64,000 nt of DNA from Micromonospora sp. PLK6-60. GTDB lineage: Bacteria > Actinomycetota > Actinomycetes > Mycobacteriales > Micromonosporaceae. Shown here piece after piece: positions 36,071 to 48,492 of this stretch. How positions within the stretch are numbered: the stretch's first letter is position 1; each line of letters starts with the position of its first letter. The DNA is taken from contig NZ_JAIOAA010000006.1 of NCBI RefSeq assembly GCF_019890675.1, positions 310,001 to 374,000 of the forward strand. Direction: 5' to 3'. The notes beneath the pieces were generated by a model, which was given only the letters and a program-made list of their open reading frames with translations, did no database searches and had not been told where the DNA came from. The position numbers were made by a program, and so were the translations under genes.

Positions 36071-36477
36071 CTTCCCCCCGTATGCCCGAAGTGCGTTCCT
36101 CAGCAGGGTAATCCGGCCGCCATCGGTCGGCCGGGCGAGGCGATAGTGATCCGATAGCGGAACGGGGGCACGGGGTCGCACACTCGTCCCGGTTGTCGGT
36201 GACGGCATCCGACGGGGGCGGTGCGCCCGACCGGAGGCGACTCCGGGCGGGCGCACCGATGTCGCCGACCGCCTCGGCTCCCGCCCCGCAAACAGCCCGC
36301 GCCGCGTCCACCCCGCGCGCCGTGGCGACCGAGGGAACTTCCGCCTCCGTTACGTGCCCTTGCGCTGGAACGTTGTCCCATCTGTCGCCAGAGCGCACCT
36401 TTCGTCAGGTCTCTGCCGGCGACCGCCAACCAGGCAACCATCGCCGCCAGGCTGATCAGACGACGCGAGGAGTGCAC
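36071..36477. other. Divergent promoter region between the AfsR-like and acyltransferase genes
   Basis: About 400 bases without a convincing gene. The half near the regulator contains repeated CGATAG and CGGCCGGG words around 36115-36155. The half near the acyltransferase is less GC-rich than its surroundings. A GAGGAG ribosome site lies at 36467-36472. No operator was recognised. Confidence 0.5.
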
Positions 36478-37648
36478 GTGGGGCCGCAACTGTCCGATCC
36501 GCTCACGGCGGCGACCCTGCCACAACGCCGAATGCACGAGATCGACCTACTACGGTTCATAGCCGCGTTGATGGTGGTGGTGCTGCACCTGTCCTCCGGC
36601 GGCGTCCTCGGGCACACGACGCTCGACTACTCGGACAGCGTGGGCCAGCTCGGTCGATACGGCTATCTGGGCGTCGACCTGTTCTTCATGATCAGTGGGA
36701 TGGTCGTCTTCATGAGTTTGTGGGGGCGTACGCCGATCGCGTTTCTCATCTCCCGAATCTCCCGCCTCTATCCCGCCTTCTGGGCCGGCGTGACGATAAC
36801 CAGCCTGGTGCTGCTCTACGGGGCGGTGAATCTACCGCGGGTTACCGTCGGCCAATATCTGGCGAACCTCACGATGTTCGCGCAGCCCCTGGGCGTCCCC
36901 AACGTGGAGGGCGTCTACTGGACACTGTGGGCGGAGTGGCGGTTCTATTTCCTGCTCGTCGTGTTCAGCGTCATCGGGATCACGCTCAGACGCACCTATG
37001 CATTCCTCTGGGGATGGCTGGCCGCCACGCTGCTGGTCGAATTCCTGCCGCTGCCCTACCGCATAGGTCATGCACTGGAGCTCGCCATCCAACCGGTGTA
37101 CAGCCACTACTTCATCGCCGGGATGGCCCTCTACCTGGTACGCCGGCACGGCTTCACCGCAAACCTGGCCATGCTGCTCGTCGGCGCATACGGCAACGCC
37201 CTCTATCAAGGTGTGCGGCACGCCGACGAGCGGTCCCGCCTGTATCTGCTACACCTCAACCCCCTGATCATAACCATGACGATTTCCACCATTTTCCTCG
37301 TCATGACCCTGGTCGCCACCGGCAAGCTGGCGCGGCTCAACAGCCGCAGGCTGAAGCCGGTGGGTGATCTGACGTATCCGCTCTATCTCGTCCACGGCAC
37401 CGTCGGTTACGCCGTGCTCAACGTCTTCGCGGACGCCGTCAACCGCTGGCTGCTGCTGGGCTCCCTGATGACCGCGCTCTGCCTGCTGGCCTGGGCGATG
37501 AACCGGCTGGTCGAAGTGCCGCTGCAACCGCGCCTGCGCGACTCGCTCACCTCCGCACTGACGCCCCTCGTCACCCGTCGCAGCGCAGTAACGGACCGCC
37601 TGCCGAAAAGCACGGCCGCGGGCACGGCACCTCAGGAACGGCCAACCG

Positions 37649-37668
<20 letters not shown>
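36478..37668 (+). CDS. Membrane acyltransferase, acyltransferase-3 family
   Basis: A 396-residue integral membrane acyltransferase with about ten hydrophobic helices. The family opening is [24 protein letters not shown] with the conserved Arg and catalytic-type His. The [18 protein letters not shown] segment and the later [19 protein letters not shown] with a second His are typical. Such enzymes O-acetylate cell-wall polymers, lipids or natural products. GTG at 36478 is chosen because GAGGAG lies five bases upstream. Its codons include ATA, AAT, TTT and other A/T-ending forms seldom used by neighbours, a sign of horizontal acquisition. Its 3' end overlaps the opposite class I fumarase gene by 20 bases. 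Confidence 0.9.
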
Positions 37669-39316
<1,648 letters not shown>

Positions 39317-39383
39317 GACCGGAAAGCCTAGGGCAGACCGGTCGATCGCCGGCACCCGCCGGGTGGGTCGTGGGACGGTGCTC

Positions 39384-40850
39384 TCACCCGTCCTTGTCGT
39401 CCCGCTGGCAGAGCTCCCGCTTCGGACCGCAACTGTCCTGCGGACCGCCGGGCACCCCGCCGGGATCGCCCGGACCGGGGCCGCCGCGCGTGCCGGGCGC
39501 GTCGTCGCCGGGCAGCGGCGCGGGCGCACCGGCACCGAAGCGCACGTACCCGATCTCCCGCCCCTCCCCGATGATCATGCCGGTGGGCCCGACCGCCAGG
39601 GCGTTCGCCGAGGTACGCAGCTCGGCCAAGGCCCGCCCGGTGCGCGGGTTCACCGCCACCAGCCGGGACGGCTTCTCCGTCACCACCAGCGCCGCGTACG
39701 GGGTGAGCGCCGCGCCGGCCCGGCCGTCCACCGCCCGGGTCCACAGGCCCCGCTCGGTGGTCAGCTCCCGGCTGACGATCGCGCCCTCGTCGGCGGTCCG
39801 CACCAGCGCGTACCGGTCGTCGACGGCGAGCAGCCGCTCCCCCTCCGCGTTGACCAGCAGCAGCCGCCCGTCGTACCCGTCGAGGACCGCCTCCCGGCCG
39901 TCCGGTCCGACGCCGATCAGCACGTTGCGGGCGCCCTGCGGGTCGTTGCGCTGCGCGCAGCCACCGTCGTCGGAGGTACGCAGGTTGATCCCGGTGCGCC
40001 GCCACACCTCCTGGCCGGTGGCCGGGTCACGGGCGGAGACGACGAAGTAGCAGGCGCCGTCGCGGGCGGTGGCGGTGATCCGCAGCAGCCGGCCGCCGAT
40101 CACCGCGAGCCGTTCGTCCCGGCCCGGCTGGACGTCCTGCACCACCCGGCCGGTGGCGGTGTCCACCACGTGCACCCGCCCGTCGACCGGGAACCCGAGC
40201 AGCGGCGGGACCGGTTCGGGGCCGGCCACCCCGTCGTCCACCCGGTGGGCGGTGAGCCGGCGGGTGTCGAGCAGGTTCGGATTGTCGCCGAGCAGCCCGG
40301 TGCGCACGCCGGGCAGGAACGCCGTCCACAGCGGCCGGGTGCCGCGCGGGTCCCAGGCGCTGAGCGTGCAGTCGGTGGCCTCGACGCACCGGGCGTCCAG
40401 CAGCAGGTTCCGGTACGTCCAGACGGCCACCGCGTCGTCGTCGCGCCGGCGCACCACCCCGGTCGTCGGGTCGATCAGCTCGTACCCCTTGACCAGGAGC
40501 TTGCCCACCGCGACGACGGCGTCCCGGCCGCCACCGGTGACCGCCGCCCAGTCGGCCTTGCGCTCCCACAACTGGCTGCCGGTGGCCAGGCTGCGCGCCT
40601 CCACCCGGGTCCGCTGCTCGACGATCACGGTGTCGCCGGCGAAGGTGACGCTGCGCGGGGTGCCGCCGACCCGCTGCTGCCAGACCACGTCCGGCGCGGA
40701 GATCGGTTCGCTGCGGTCCAGCCAGGTCCAGAGGCCGGGGAACGGGTTCCACACCCCGGTGGCGGCGAGGATGACCACGGTGACGAGCCCGAGCAGCAAC
40801 CAGCCGCGTACGCCTAGGCCCTTCACACCGCACACGGTAGCGACGATCAC
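39384..40850 (-). CDS. Membrane-anchored PQQ-type beta-propeller protein
   Basis: A 488-residue protein with one N-terminal membrane helix ([19 protein letters not shown]) and an extracytoplasmic domain of PQQ-like propeller blades, for example [26 protein letters not shown] and [13 protein letters not shown]. No PQQ-ligand set or enzyme motif is visible, so it is probably a binding or scaffold protein. The tail is Pro/Gly-rich ([14 protein letters not shown]) with two late Cys. The start is uncertain: GTG at 40850, 40835 or 40826, none with a clear ribosome site. A second propeller protein of the same design is at 46303-47550. Confidence 0.78.
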   Translation of the reverse strand: MIVATVCGVKGLGVRGWLLLGLVTVVILAATGVWNPFPGLWTWLDRSEPISAPDVVWQQRVGGTPRSVTFAGDTVIVEQRTRVEARSLATGSQLWERKADWAAVTGGGRDAVVAVGKLLVKGYELIDPTTGVVRRRDDDAVAVWTYRNLLLDARCVEATDCTLSAWDPRGTRPLWTAFLPGVRTGLLGDNPNLLDTRRLTAHRVDDGVAGPEPVPPLLGFPVDGRVHVVDTATGRVVQDVQPGRDERLAVIGGRLLRITATARDGACYFVVSARDPATGQEVWRRTGINLRTSDDGGCAQRNDPQGARNVLIGVGPDGREAVLDGYDGRLLLVNAEGERLLAVDDRYALVRTADEGAIVSRELTTERGLWTRAVDGRAGAALTPYAALVVTEKPSRLVAVNPRTGRALAELRTSANALAVGPTGMIIGEGREIGYVRFGAGAPAPLPGDDAPGTRGGPGPGDPGGVPGGPQDSCGPKRELCQRDDKDG

Positions 40851-40903
40851 CGCTGCGCCGAGCCCGCCGGCGCCCGTGTCGCGGCGCTTTCTCGGCCGGC
40901 TGC

Positions 40904-42792
<1,889 letters not shown>

Positions 42793-42820
42793 TCCCGCCT
42801 GCCACCACCCCCGACGTGTC

Positions 42821-42865
42821 CGACGCCGCCGCCGGCCGGGTCCCGCCCGGCCGCCGGCGGCGTCG
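42821..42865 (+). terminator. Hairpin terminator after hppD
   Basis: CGACGCCGCCGCCGGCCGGG pairs with CCCGGCCGCCGGCGGCGTCG with one mismatch around five bases. It lies 28 bases after the stop codon, so hppD is probably transcribed alone. Confidence 0.8.
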
Positions 42866-42979
42866 CGCCGTCACCCGCCCGGCCGGCGCCGACGTACCGC
42901 CGGCCCGGGTTCGCGTACCGCCCGTCGCTAAGGTGTTGCAGGTGAGCGAGCGACACAGCAGGTGCGCCGAGGTGGCACC

Positions 42980-43966
42980 GTGAGCGTGGCCCCCGGCTGG
43001 TACATCGACCCCGCCGAGCCCGAGACCCGGCGCTACTGGGACGGGGAGGGCTGGCTCGGGGCGCCGATCCCGGCCGACGCCACGCCGCCCGAGGGGCCTC
43101 CGCCGCCCGAGCCGCCGAGCGCGCCGCCGGCGACACCCGAGCCGGCCACCCCGGCCGACGCCGGGCCGCCGCCACCACCGGTCCAGCCCCCCGCGTACGG
43201 CCCACCGGCCGGCCCCGGCGCACCCGGTCCCGGCCCGTACGGGCCGGGCACACCCGGTCCCGGTCCGGCCGGCCCCGGGGCGCCCGGGCCCGGTCCGCAC
43301 GGCCCGCCGGGGTACGGTCCGCCGTTCGGCGCGCCCCACCCGGGCTGGGCCGGACCGCCGAACAATCCCCGCCCGCACGGGCTGCCGCTCGCCTCGTTCG
43401 GCACCCGGCTCGGCGCCCGGCTGATCGACTTTGGCATCGTGTTCCTGCTCAACGCGCTGGTCAACGGCTGGTTCGTCTGGCGCTACCTGGAGGAGCTGTC
43501 GCCGCTGCTGCGCGAGGCGCAGCGCCGGGCACAGTCGCAGGAACGGTCCACCGATCCGCTGCCCCAGCCCGGTGAGCAGTCCGGGATGCTGCTGGTGGTC
43601 ATCCTGCTCATCGCGGCGGCGCTCTGGCTGGCGTACGAGGTGCCGTCGATGGCGGCCACCGGGCAGACCTTCGGCAAGCGGCTGACCGGGGTCCGCGCGG
43701 TGCCGATCGAGGCGGACCAGCCGCTCGGCTTCGGCCGGGCGCTGCGCCGGTGGAGCACCATGGGCCTGCCCACGCTGCTCTGGTACTGCTGTGGCCTCGG
43801 GCTGGTGCTCCAGTTCGTCGACGCGGTCTCCCCGCTCTTCGACCACCCGCTGCGGCAGGCCCTGCACGACAAGCGCGCCCTGACCGTGGTGGTGCAGGTC
43901 CCGCGCAACGCCCCCCGTCCCACCCCGCACGACCGTGCCGACGACTCCCCGGGAGACACCCCATGA
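42980..43966 (+). CDS. DUF2510/RDD-family membrane protein with proline-rich linker
   Basis: A 328-residue protein. The first 30 residues (APGWYIDPAEPETRRYWDGE) are a DUF2510 domain. A long Pro/Gly-rich, low-complexity linker (about 35-135) follows. The RDD membrane domain then begins at FGTRLGARLIDFGIVF with its Arg-Asp pair, a second helix in GMLLVVILLIAAALWLAYE, then TFGKRLTGVRAV and a third helix. RDD proteins are often ion or small-molecule transport related but largely uncharacterised. GTG at 42980 has GAGG upstream. Its stop codon overlaps the hisC start (ATGA), so both genes are translationally coupled. Confidence 0.85.
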   Translation: MSVAPGWYIDPAEPETRRYWDGEGWLGAPIPADATPPEGPPPPEPPSAPPATPEPATPADAGPPPPPVQPPAYGPPAGPGAPGPGPYGPGTPGPGPAGPGAPGPGPHGPPGYGPPFGAPHPGWAGPPNNPRPHGLPLASFGTRLGARLIDFGIVFLLNALVNGWFVWRYLEELSPLLREAQRRAQSQERSTDPLPQPGEQSGMLLVVILLIAAALWLAYEVPSMAATGQTFGKRLTGVRAVPIEADQPLGFGRALRRWSTMGLPTLLWYCCGLGLVLQFVDAVSPLFDHPLRQALHDKRALTVVVQVPRNAPRPTPHDRADDSPGDTP

Positions 43967-45066
43967 CCGACACCGGACCCGACCGGCCGGCGATCCGGCT
44001 GACCCGCGCCGACCTGGACGCGCTGCCCACCTACGTGCCCGGACGCAGCCCGGCGGACCTGGCCCGCGAGCTGGGCCTGCCCGAGGCGATCAAGCTGGCC
44101 AGCAACGAGGTGCCGTACGGTCCGCTGCCCGGCGTGGTGGAGGCCGTCGCCGAGGCGGTGGCCGGCACCCACCGGTACCCGGACATGGGTGTGGTGGCGC
44201 TGCGCGAGGCCCTCGCCGGCCGGTACGGCGTGGCCGCCGACCGGATCGCCACCGGCTGCGGGTCGGTGGCGCTGGCCGAGCACCTGGTCCGAGCCACCTG
44301 CCTGCCCGGCGACGAGCTGATCTACTCGTGGCGCTCGTTCGAGGCGTACCCGATCATCGCGGCGACCAGCGGCGCGACAAGCGTGCGGGTGCCCAACGAC
44401 GCCGGGCACGGGCACGACCTGGCCGCGATGGCGGCGGCGGTGACCGACCGGACCCGGATGATCCTGGTCTGCAACCCGAACAACCCGACCGGCACGGCGG
44501 TCCGCCGCGCCGAGCTGGACCGCTTCCTCGACGCGGTGCCGGACGACGTGCTGGTGGTCATCGACGAGGCGTACCGGGAGTTCGTCACCGACCCGGACGT
44601 GCCGGACGGCCTGACCTACGCCGACCGGCCCAACGTGGCGGTGCTGCGCACCCTGTCCAAGGCGTGGGGGCTGGCCGGCCTGCGGATCGGCTGGCTGGTC
44701 GCCGCTCCGGAGGTGGCCGCGGCCGTCCGCAAGGTGGTCACCCCGTTCTCCACCAGCATGGCGGCCCAGGCCGGCGCGCTGGCCGCGCTGGCCCAGGCCG
44801 ACGAGGTGGAGCGGCGCTGCGCGCTTGTCGTGACCGAGCGGGAGCGGGTCACCGAGGCGCTGCGCAAGCTGGTCCCGGACGTGCCGGGCAGCCAGGCCAA
44901 CTTCGTCTGGCTACCGCTCGGCGACCGGGCGGTCGACTTCGGCAAGGCGTGCGAGGCGCGCGGCGTGATCGTACGGCCGTTCGCGGGCGACGGGGTGCGG
45001 GTCACCATCGGCACCCCGGCCGAGAACGACGCCTTCCTGGCCGCGGCGGAGTCCGCGCTGGCCTGA
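43963..45066 (+). CDS. hisC: HisC-type (histidinol-phosphate/aromatic) aminotransferase
   Basis: A 367-residue fold-type I PLP aminotransferase. IKLASNEVPYGPLP is the HisC opening, VCNPNNPTG binds substrate and cofactor, VVIDEAYREF carries the PLP Asp, and the Schiff-base Lys233 is in RTLSKAWGLAGLRIGW. It is not in a histidine operon. This stand-alone type (HisC2/Pat in M. tuberculosis) is known to use aromatic amino acids, and its place near hppD suggests it can supply 4-hydroxyphenylpyruvate; that role is inference. It overlaps the RDD gene by four bases and ends near a convergent terminator. Confidence 0.88.
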   Translation: MTDTGPDRPAIRLTRADLDALPTYVPGRSPADLARELGLPEAIKLASNEVPYGPLPGVVEAVAEAVAGTHRYPDMGVVALREALAGRYGVAADRIATGCGSVALAEHLVRATCLPGDELIYSWRSFEAYPIIAATSGATSVRVPNDAGHGHDLAAMAAAVTDRTRMILVCNPNNPTGTAVRRAELDRFLDAVPDDVLVVIDEAYREFVTDPDVPDGLTYADRPNVAVLRTLSKAWGLAGLRIGWLVAAPEVAAAVRKVVTPFSTSMAAQAGALAALAQADEVERRCALVVTERERVTEALRKLVPDVPGSQANFVWLPLGDRAVDFGKACEARGVIVRPFAGDGVRVTIGTPAENDAFLAAAESALA

Positions 45067-45089
45067 CCGCCCGCGCTCCGCACGTCGAG

Positions 45090-45150
45090 GGTGCGGCATG
45101 CCGCCTGTTGGCGCTTCCCTCGGCTGGGGACAGCGCGACATGCGGCGGGT
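45090..45150. repeat. CATGCCGC repeat words between hisC and the epimerase gene
   Basis: GTGCGGCATGCCGCCTG and GCGACATGCGGCGGGTC repeat the CATGCCGC core of the other intergenic arrays in a 142-base convergent gap. Confidence 0.45.
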
Positions 45151-45164
45151 CGGTCCATCTGGCC

Positions 45165-45194
45165 GGCCGGGTCCGGGCACTTCCGGACCCGGCC
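45165..45194. terminator. Bidirectional hairpin after hisC
   Basis: GGCCGGGTCCGG and CCGGACCCGGCC form a perfect 12-bp stem around GCACTT, between two convergent genes. Confidence 0.8.
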
Positions 45195-45208
45195 CACCCG
45201 GGCAGGGC

Positions 45209-46024
45209 TTACCGCCGCTGCCGGGACAGGGTGTACTCCGGCGTGGCGAACTCGCCGCCCTGCGGGCCCCCCATCGTCTCCCCGGCGTCCGGTACGGCCG
45301 CCGCGAACTCCTCCGCGTCGTCCTGCGGCACGAACCCCAGCACCGTCCCCGGTTCCAGCGACCACCAGCCGCGGGTGTTGGCGGAGACCGCGTAGAAGCA
45401 CGCGTAGCCGACGCCCGGGGCCGACATGGCGGCCCGGAACGCGCGAAGGCAGTCCGCCGGGCTGAGCCAGGTGCTGAGCTGGCGCAGGTCGGCCGGGCGT
45501 TCCTCGTAGCTGCCGATCCGCACCGCCACCGTCGCCAGGCCGAACTTGTCGGCGTACAGCCGGCACAGCGCCTCGGCGGCCACCTTCATGGCGCCGTACA
45601 CGCCGTCGGGACGCGGCGGCATCGACGGGTCCACCGGCATGTCACAGGGATAGCAGCCGGTTGCCCGGTTGCTGCTGGCGTAGATGACCCGGTGGGCACC
45701 GGTCCGCCGCGCCCCCTCCAGGACGTGGTACGTGCCGACCACGTTCACCTCGGCCAGGTCGTGCAGGTCGGCCTCGTCGGCGATGCCGCCCAGGTGCACG
45801 ACCCCGTACGCCCCGGCCAGCACCGCCGCCACCGCGTCCTGGTCGCGCAGGTCCGCGGCGACCGACTCGACCCCGTCCGGCACAGTGGGCGCGTGCAGGT
45901 CGGTGGCGACCAGCCGGCCGACCCGTCCGGCCAGGTCCGCCACCAGCCGCGCGCCGATGGTCCCCGCCGCGCCGGTCACCACCCAGGTCTGGTCGCGCAG
46001 GTCCGCCGTGCTGCAGTCGTCCAT
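45209..46024 (-). CDS. NAD-dependent epimerase/dehydratase, uronate dehydrogenase-like
   Basis: A 271-residue short-chain (extended SDR) enzyme. The NAD-binding motif is VVTGAAGTIGARL; HLGGIADEADL and the catalytic YGAMK motif (Tyr and Lys) follow, with YASSNRATG as the active-site Ser region. VAVRIGSYEERP and the WLSPADCLRAFRAA segment are typical of uronate dehydrogenases, which oxidise glucuronate or galacturonate to the aldarate lactone. No uronate catabolic genes lie beside it, so substrate is inferred. Start ATG 46024 follows GGGGAGAA; the upstream open frame is not needed. Confidence 0.82.
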   Translation of the reverse strand: MDDCSTADLRDQTWVVTGAAGTIGARLVADLAGRVGRLVATDLHAPTVPDGVESVAADLRDQDAVAAVLAGAYGVVHLGGIADEADLHDLAEVNVVGTYHVLEGARRTGAHRVIYASSNRATGCYPCDMPVDPSMPPRPDGVYGAMKVAAEALCRLYADKFGLATVAVRIGSYEERPADLRQLSTWLSPADCLRAFRAAMSAPGVGYACFYAVSANTRGWWSLEPGTVLGFVPQDDAEEFAAAVPDAGETMGGPQGGEFATPEYTLSRQRR

Positions 46025-46148
46025 CAGGTTCTCCCCGTCCGCCGTGGCCGCGATGCCGGTGCGGCGCGCCGGTGCCGCCGACGACATCCTCGTACACCGG
46101 GCCACCGCCGGTGCGCCCGACCGGCCCGTGGGGAACCAGTGCCGCCGG

Positions 46149-46302
46149 TCAGGCCCGTCGTCGGCGGACCAGCGTCAGGGCCAGGCCCAGCAGCACGCTT
46201 GCGGTGCCGCCGACCAGCGGCCAGGCCGGCGCCCACCGGTCGCCGGTGACCGGCAGCCGGCAGTGCGGCGGCTCGGGCGCTCCATGCCCGCCATGCGGAT
46301 GG
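46149..46302 (-). pseudogene. Orphan LPVTG cell-wall sorting signal (5' end missing)
   Basis: On the minus strand a frame ending at 46149 encodes PPPDHPHGGHGAPEPPHC, then RLPVTGDRWAPAWPLVGG, then a hydrophobic stretch TASVLLGLALTLV and the tail RRRRA, a textbook sortase signal (LPxTG, membrane helix, basic tail). No ATG, GTG or TTG is found upstream in this frame for at least 150 bases, where it overlaps the end of the propeller gene. It is therefore a remnant of a surface-protein gene, or the true C-terminus of the propeller protein reached through a frameshift. No sortase gene is nearby. Confidence 0.55.
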
Positions 46303-47550
46303 TCAGGTGGCGGCGAGCAGCACCGGCTCGGGAGTGAGGAACCAGCCCTGGTCGTCGTCGTCCGGCGTGGCGTCTTCCCGGAGCCGTTCCACGGCCAGGT
46401 AGCCGTCCGCCGCGTACGCCATCCCCGGCTGGTAGGCGAACCCCTCGTCGGACCAGGTGAACGGGAAGCGGGACCGTTCCGCCCCGGTGACCGGGTCGAG
46501 GGTGACCAGGTCCCGGGCCTCGGTCAGCACGTGCAGCCGGCCCGGCTGGGCGGCGAGGATCCGCACCGGGCCCAGGTCGCCCCGACGCCAGCGCTCCTTG
46601 CCGGTGCGCGCCTCCCAGCCGGTCAGCACCGGTCCGTTCCCGCCGACCGCCAGTTCACCGGCGAGGATGCGACCCTCGGCATCCAGGGCCGGTGCGGCGA
46701 CCGGGGATCCGGCGCCCACCAGCCAGCCCCGGCCGGCGCCGTCACCCGGCCCGGCGGTGCGCAGGGCCCGGCACCCCGACCGGGGAGCGAGGCAACCGAG
46801 CGGGGTGACGGTCGTCCCGGCCGAGGCCCCCGGGGGTTGCCAGCGCAGCCCCACCGTCCCGGTGGTCACGTCCCGGAACTCCACCACCGGCGGCCCGCCG
46901 CAGGCGTCCACCGCCACCGCCTGGCCGGCCGCCGTGGTGCCGAGGTCGGTCCGGCAGCTCCGGTCGCCGTCGGCGTGCCACAGCTCGCGCCCGTCGGCCA
47001 GCGCGTAGCCGCGCGCCCGCCCGCCGCCGGAGACGACCAGCACGGGGCCGCCGTCCGCGCCCCGGCCCACCGCGAGGCCGGCCGGCGCCCACACGGTCGC
47101 CGCCCCGGTGCGCCGGGCGCGGTCGTCGCCGTCCGGCGTCGGACCGTCGGCCCGCCAGACGACCCGCCCGGTACGCGCGTCCAGCGCCACCAGCTTCCCG
47201 TCCGACCAGCGGCTGACCACGGTGGTCTCCTCGGCCAGCACCCCGGCCAACCGGGCCGGCCAGCGGCGGTAGGACCAGAAGGGGGTGACCCGGGCGCGGG
47301 CGTCGGCGGGCTGGTCGGCGTAGACCTGGCGGGCGGCCGCGTAGACCCGGAGCCGGCCGTCCACGATCAGCGGGGCGGCGGGCAGCCGACCGACCACCCC
47401 GACCGTGGGGGTCACGGGGGCCGGCCAGCCGCCCCGGGCCACGGTGCTGACCTCGGCGGGCGCGAGCACCCGATGGATCACGACGGCGGACCCGGCCAGG
47501 GCGAGCAGCGCCACGACGGCCACCGCCACGCGTCGCCTGACCAACCCCAT
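46303..47550 (-). CDS. PQQ-type beta-propeller protein with N-terminal membrane anchor
   Basis: A 415-residue protein with a short basic N-terminus and one hydrophobic segment (VAVAVVALLALAGSAVVIH), probably an uncleaved anchor or signal. The rest is a PQQ-like propeller with blade motifs DARTGRVVWRADG, LADGRELWHADG, EARTGKERWRRG and DPVTGAERSRFP. Cys pairs (DACGG, GCLAPRSGC) may form disulfides outside the cell. No catalytic motif was seen. Its last codons overlap, in another frame, the upstream part of the LPVTG remnant; a frameshift near 46310-46330 would join the two into one wall-anchored protein. Confidence 0.75.
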   Translation of the reverse strand: MGLVRRRVAVAVVALLALAGSAVVIHRVLAPAEVSTVARGGWPAPVTPTVGVVGRLPAAPLIVDGRLRVYAAARQVYADQPADARARVTPFWSYRRWPARLAGVLAEETTVVSRWSDGKLVALDARTGRVVWRADGPTPDGDDRARRTGAATVWAPAGLAVGRGADGGPVLVVSGGGRARGYALADGRELWHADGDRSCRTDLGTTAAGQAVAVDACGGPPVVEFRDVTTGTVGLRWQPPGASAGTTVTPLGCLAPRSGCRALRTAGPGDGAGRGWLVGAGSPVAAPALDAEGRILAGELAVGGNGPVLTGWEARTGKERWRRGDLGPVRILAAQPGRLHVLTEARDLVTLDPVTGAERSRFPFTWSDEGFAYQPGMAYAADGYLAVERLREDATPDDDDQGWFLTPEPVLLAAT

Positions 47551-47624
47551 GCCGCACCTCCGCCCGGCACCCTACCCAGCGCAGCGCCGCCGCCGACCCG
47601 CAACCCGCACAGCGGCGGGAACGG

Positions 47625-48107
47625 TCAGGCGGCGGCGGGGGTGTCGGTGGGGCCCAGCGCGTGGGCGAGGTCCGCCAGGTCACGGCGCAGGGCGCTCTCC
47701 ACCGCGCGGGCGGCGAGGCCGCCGAGCAGGAAGCCGACCAGTCGACCGTACGCGGCGGTCGCCTCGGCCTCCTGCTCCACGGTCACGGCGGTGCAGGCCC
47801 GCCGGCGGCGGCGTACGGTGCGCAGCGTCCAGGTGATCCGGTAGTCGACCCCGATGCCGGCCGAGCTGAGCACCAGCCGGTGCGGCGGGTCGCAGTCGGT
47901 CACCAGGAACTCCTCGACGAGCAGCTCGCCGTCGGGGCGTTCGCGGCACTCCCGCCATCTGGTGCCGGGGCCGAACGGGCCGGTGGTGAGGGTCTCCGAC
48001 TGGTCGGCGGTGGAGAGCCAGCGGGGCCGGGCGGCCAGGTCGGTCAGGAGTCGCCAGACGTCGCCGATCGACGCCTCGATGAACTCCGTGACCGCCACCG
48101 TCGACAT
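47625..48107 (-). CDS. SRPBCC-family protein (polyketide cyclase-like)
   Basis: A 160-residue START-fold protein. The first strand and helix are VAVTEFIEASIGDVWRLLTD, followed by LAARPRWLSTAD; ERPDGELLVEEFLVTDCDPP forms the central strands, and a long C-terminal helix (YGRLVGFLLGGLAARAVESA) closes the cavity. Ligand unknown. The ATG at 48107 follows GGGAGGTGTC. It is unrelated in detail to the other SRPBCC protein at 3467-3961. Confidence 0.82.
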   Translation of the reverse strand: MSTVAVTEFIEASIGDVWRLLTDLAARPRWLSTADQSETLTTGPFGPGTRWRECRERPDGELLVEEFLVTDCDPPHRLVLSSAGIGVDYRITWTLRTVRRRRRACTAVTVEQEAEATAAYGRLVGFLLGGLAARAVESALRRDLADLAHALGPTDTPAAA

Positions 48108-48190
48108 GACACCTCCCGTGTCGTCCACGGTACGGCGGGTGAGGGCGAAATGGGGGGCCCACGGCGGGAATTCCACCGCGGGCCCGGCGA

Positions 48191-48400
48191 TCACGGCTGG
48201 AACTGGGCGTCCCGGATCGCGCCCAGGAAGGCCGTCCACCCCGGCGGGCTGACCGCGAGCGTGGGTCCCTCCGGGTCCTTGGAGTCGCGTACGCCGACGA
48301 CGCCGACGACGTCGACGAGGTTGTCCGCCACCTCCACGCAGAGGCCCTGATCGTTGGAACGGCTGCTGGTGCGCCACACGGCGCCCACGAGATCTGTCAT
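48191..48400 (-). CDS. DUF397-domain protein
   Basis: A 69-residue DUF397 protein. AVWRTSSRSNDQGLCVEVAD is the typical start, and VGVRDSKDPEGPTLAVSPPG followed by WTAFLGAIRD is the typical end. In actinomycetes such small proteins are usually encoded next to a Scr1-type XRE helix-turn-helix regulator; none is seen within several kb here, so this is an orphan copy. ATG at 48400 follows GGAGGTTACCGGC. Function: probably a small protein partner of XRE regulators. Confidence 0.9.
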   Translation of the reverse strand: MTDLVGAVWRTSSRSNDQGLCVEVADNLVDVVGVVGVRDSKDPEGPTLAVSPPGWTAFLGAIRDAQFQP

Positions 48401-48492
48401 GCCGGTAACCTCCGGTCCGCTGGGATTCCGGACGATCAACGCGGCAACGCGGATCATCGATCGCACATCGCGTGCGACCGGCGACCGCCGGG

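Noticed and set aside
43130..43340. Tandem repeat in the DUF2510/RDD gene
   Set aside because: It is an irregular Pro/Gly-rich linker with no fixed unit and reflects amino-acid bias.
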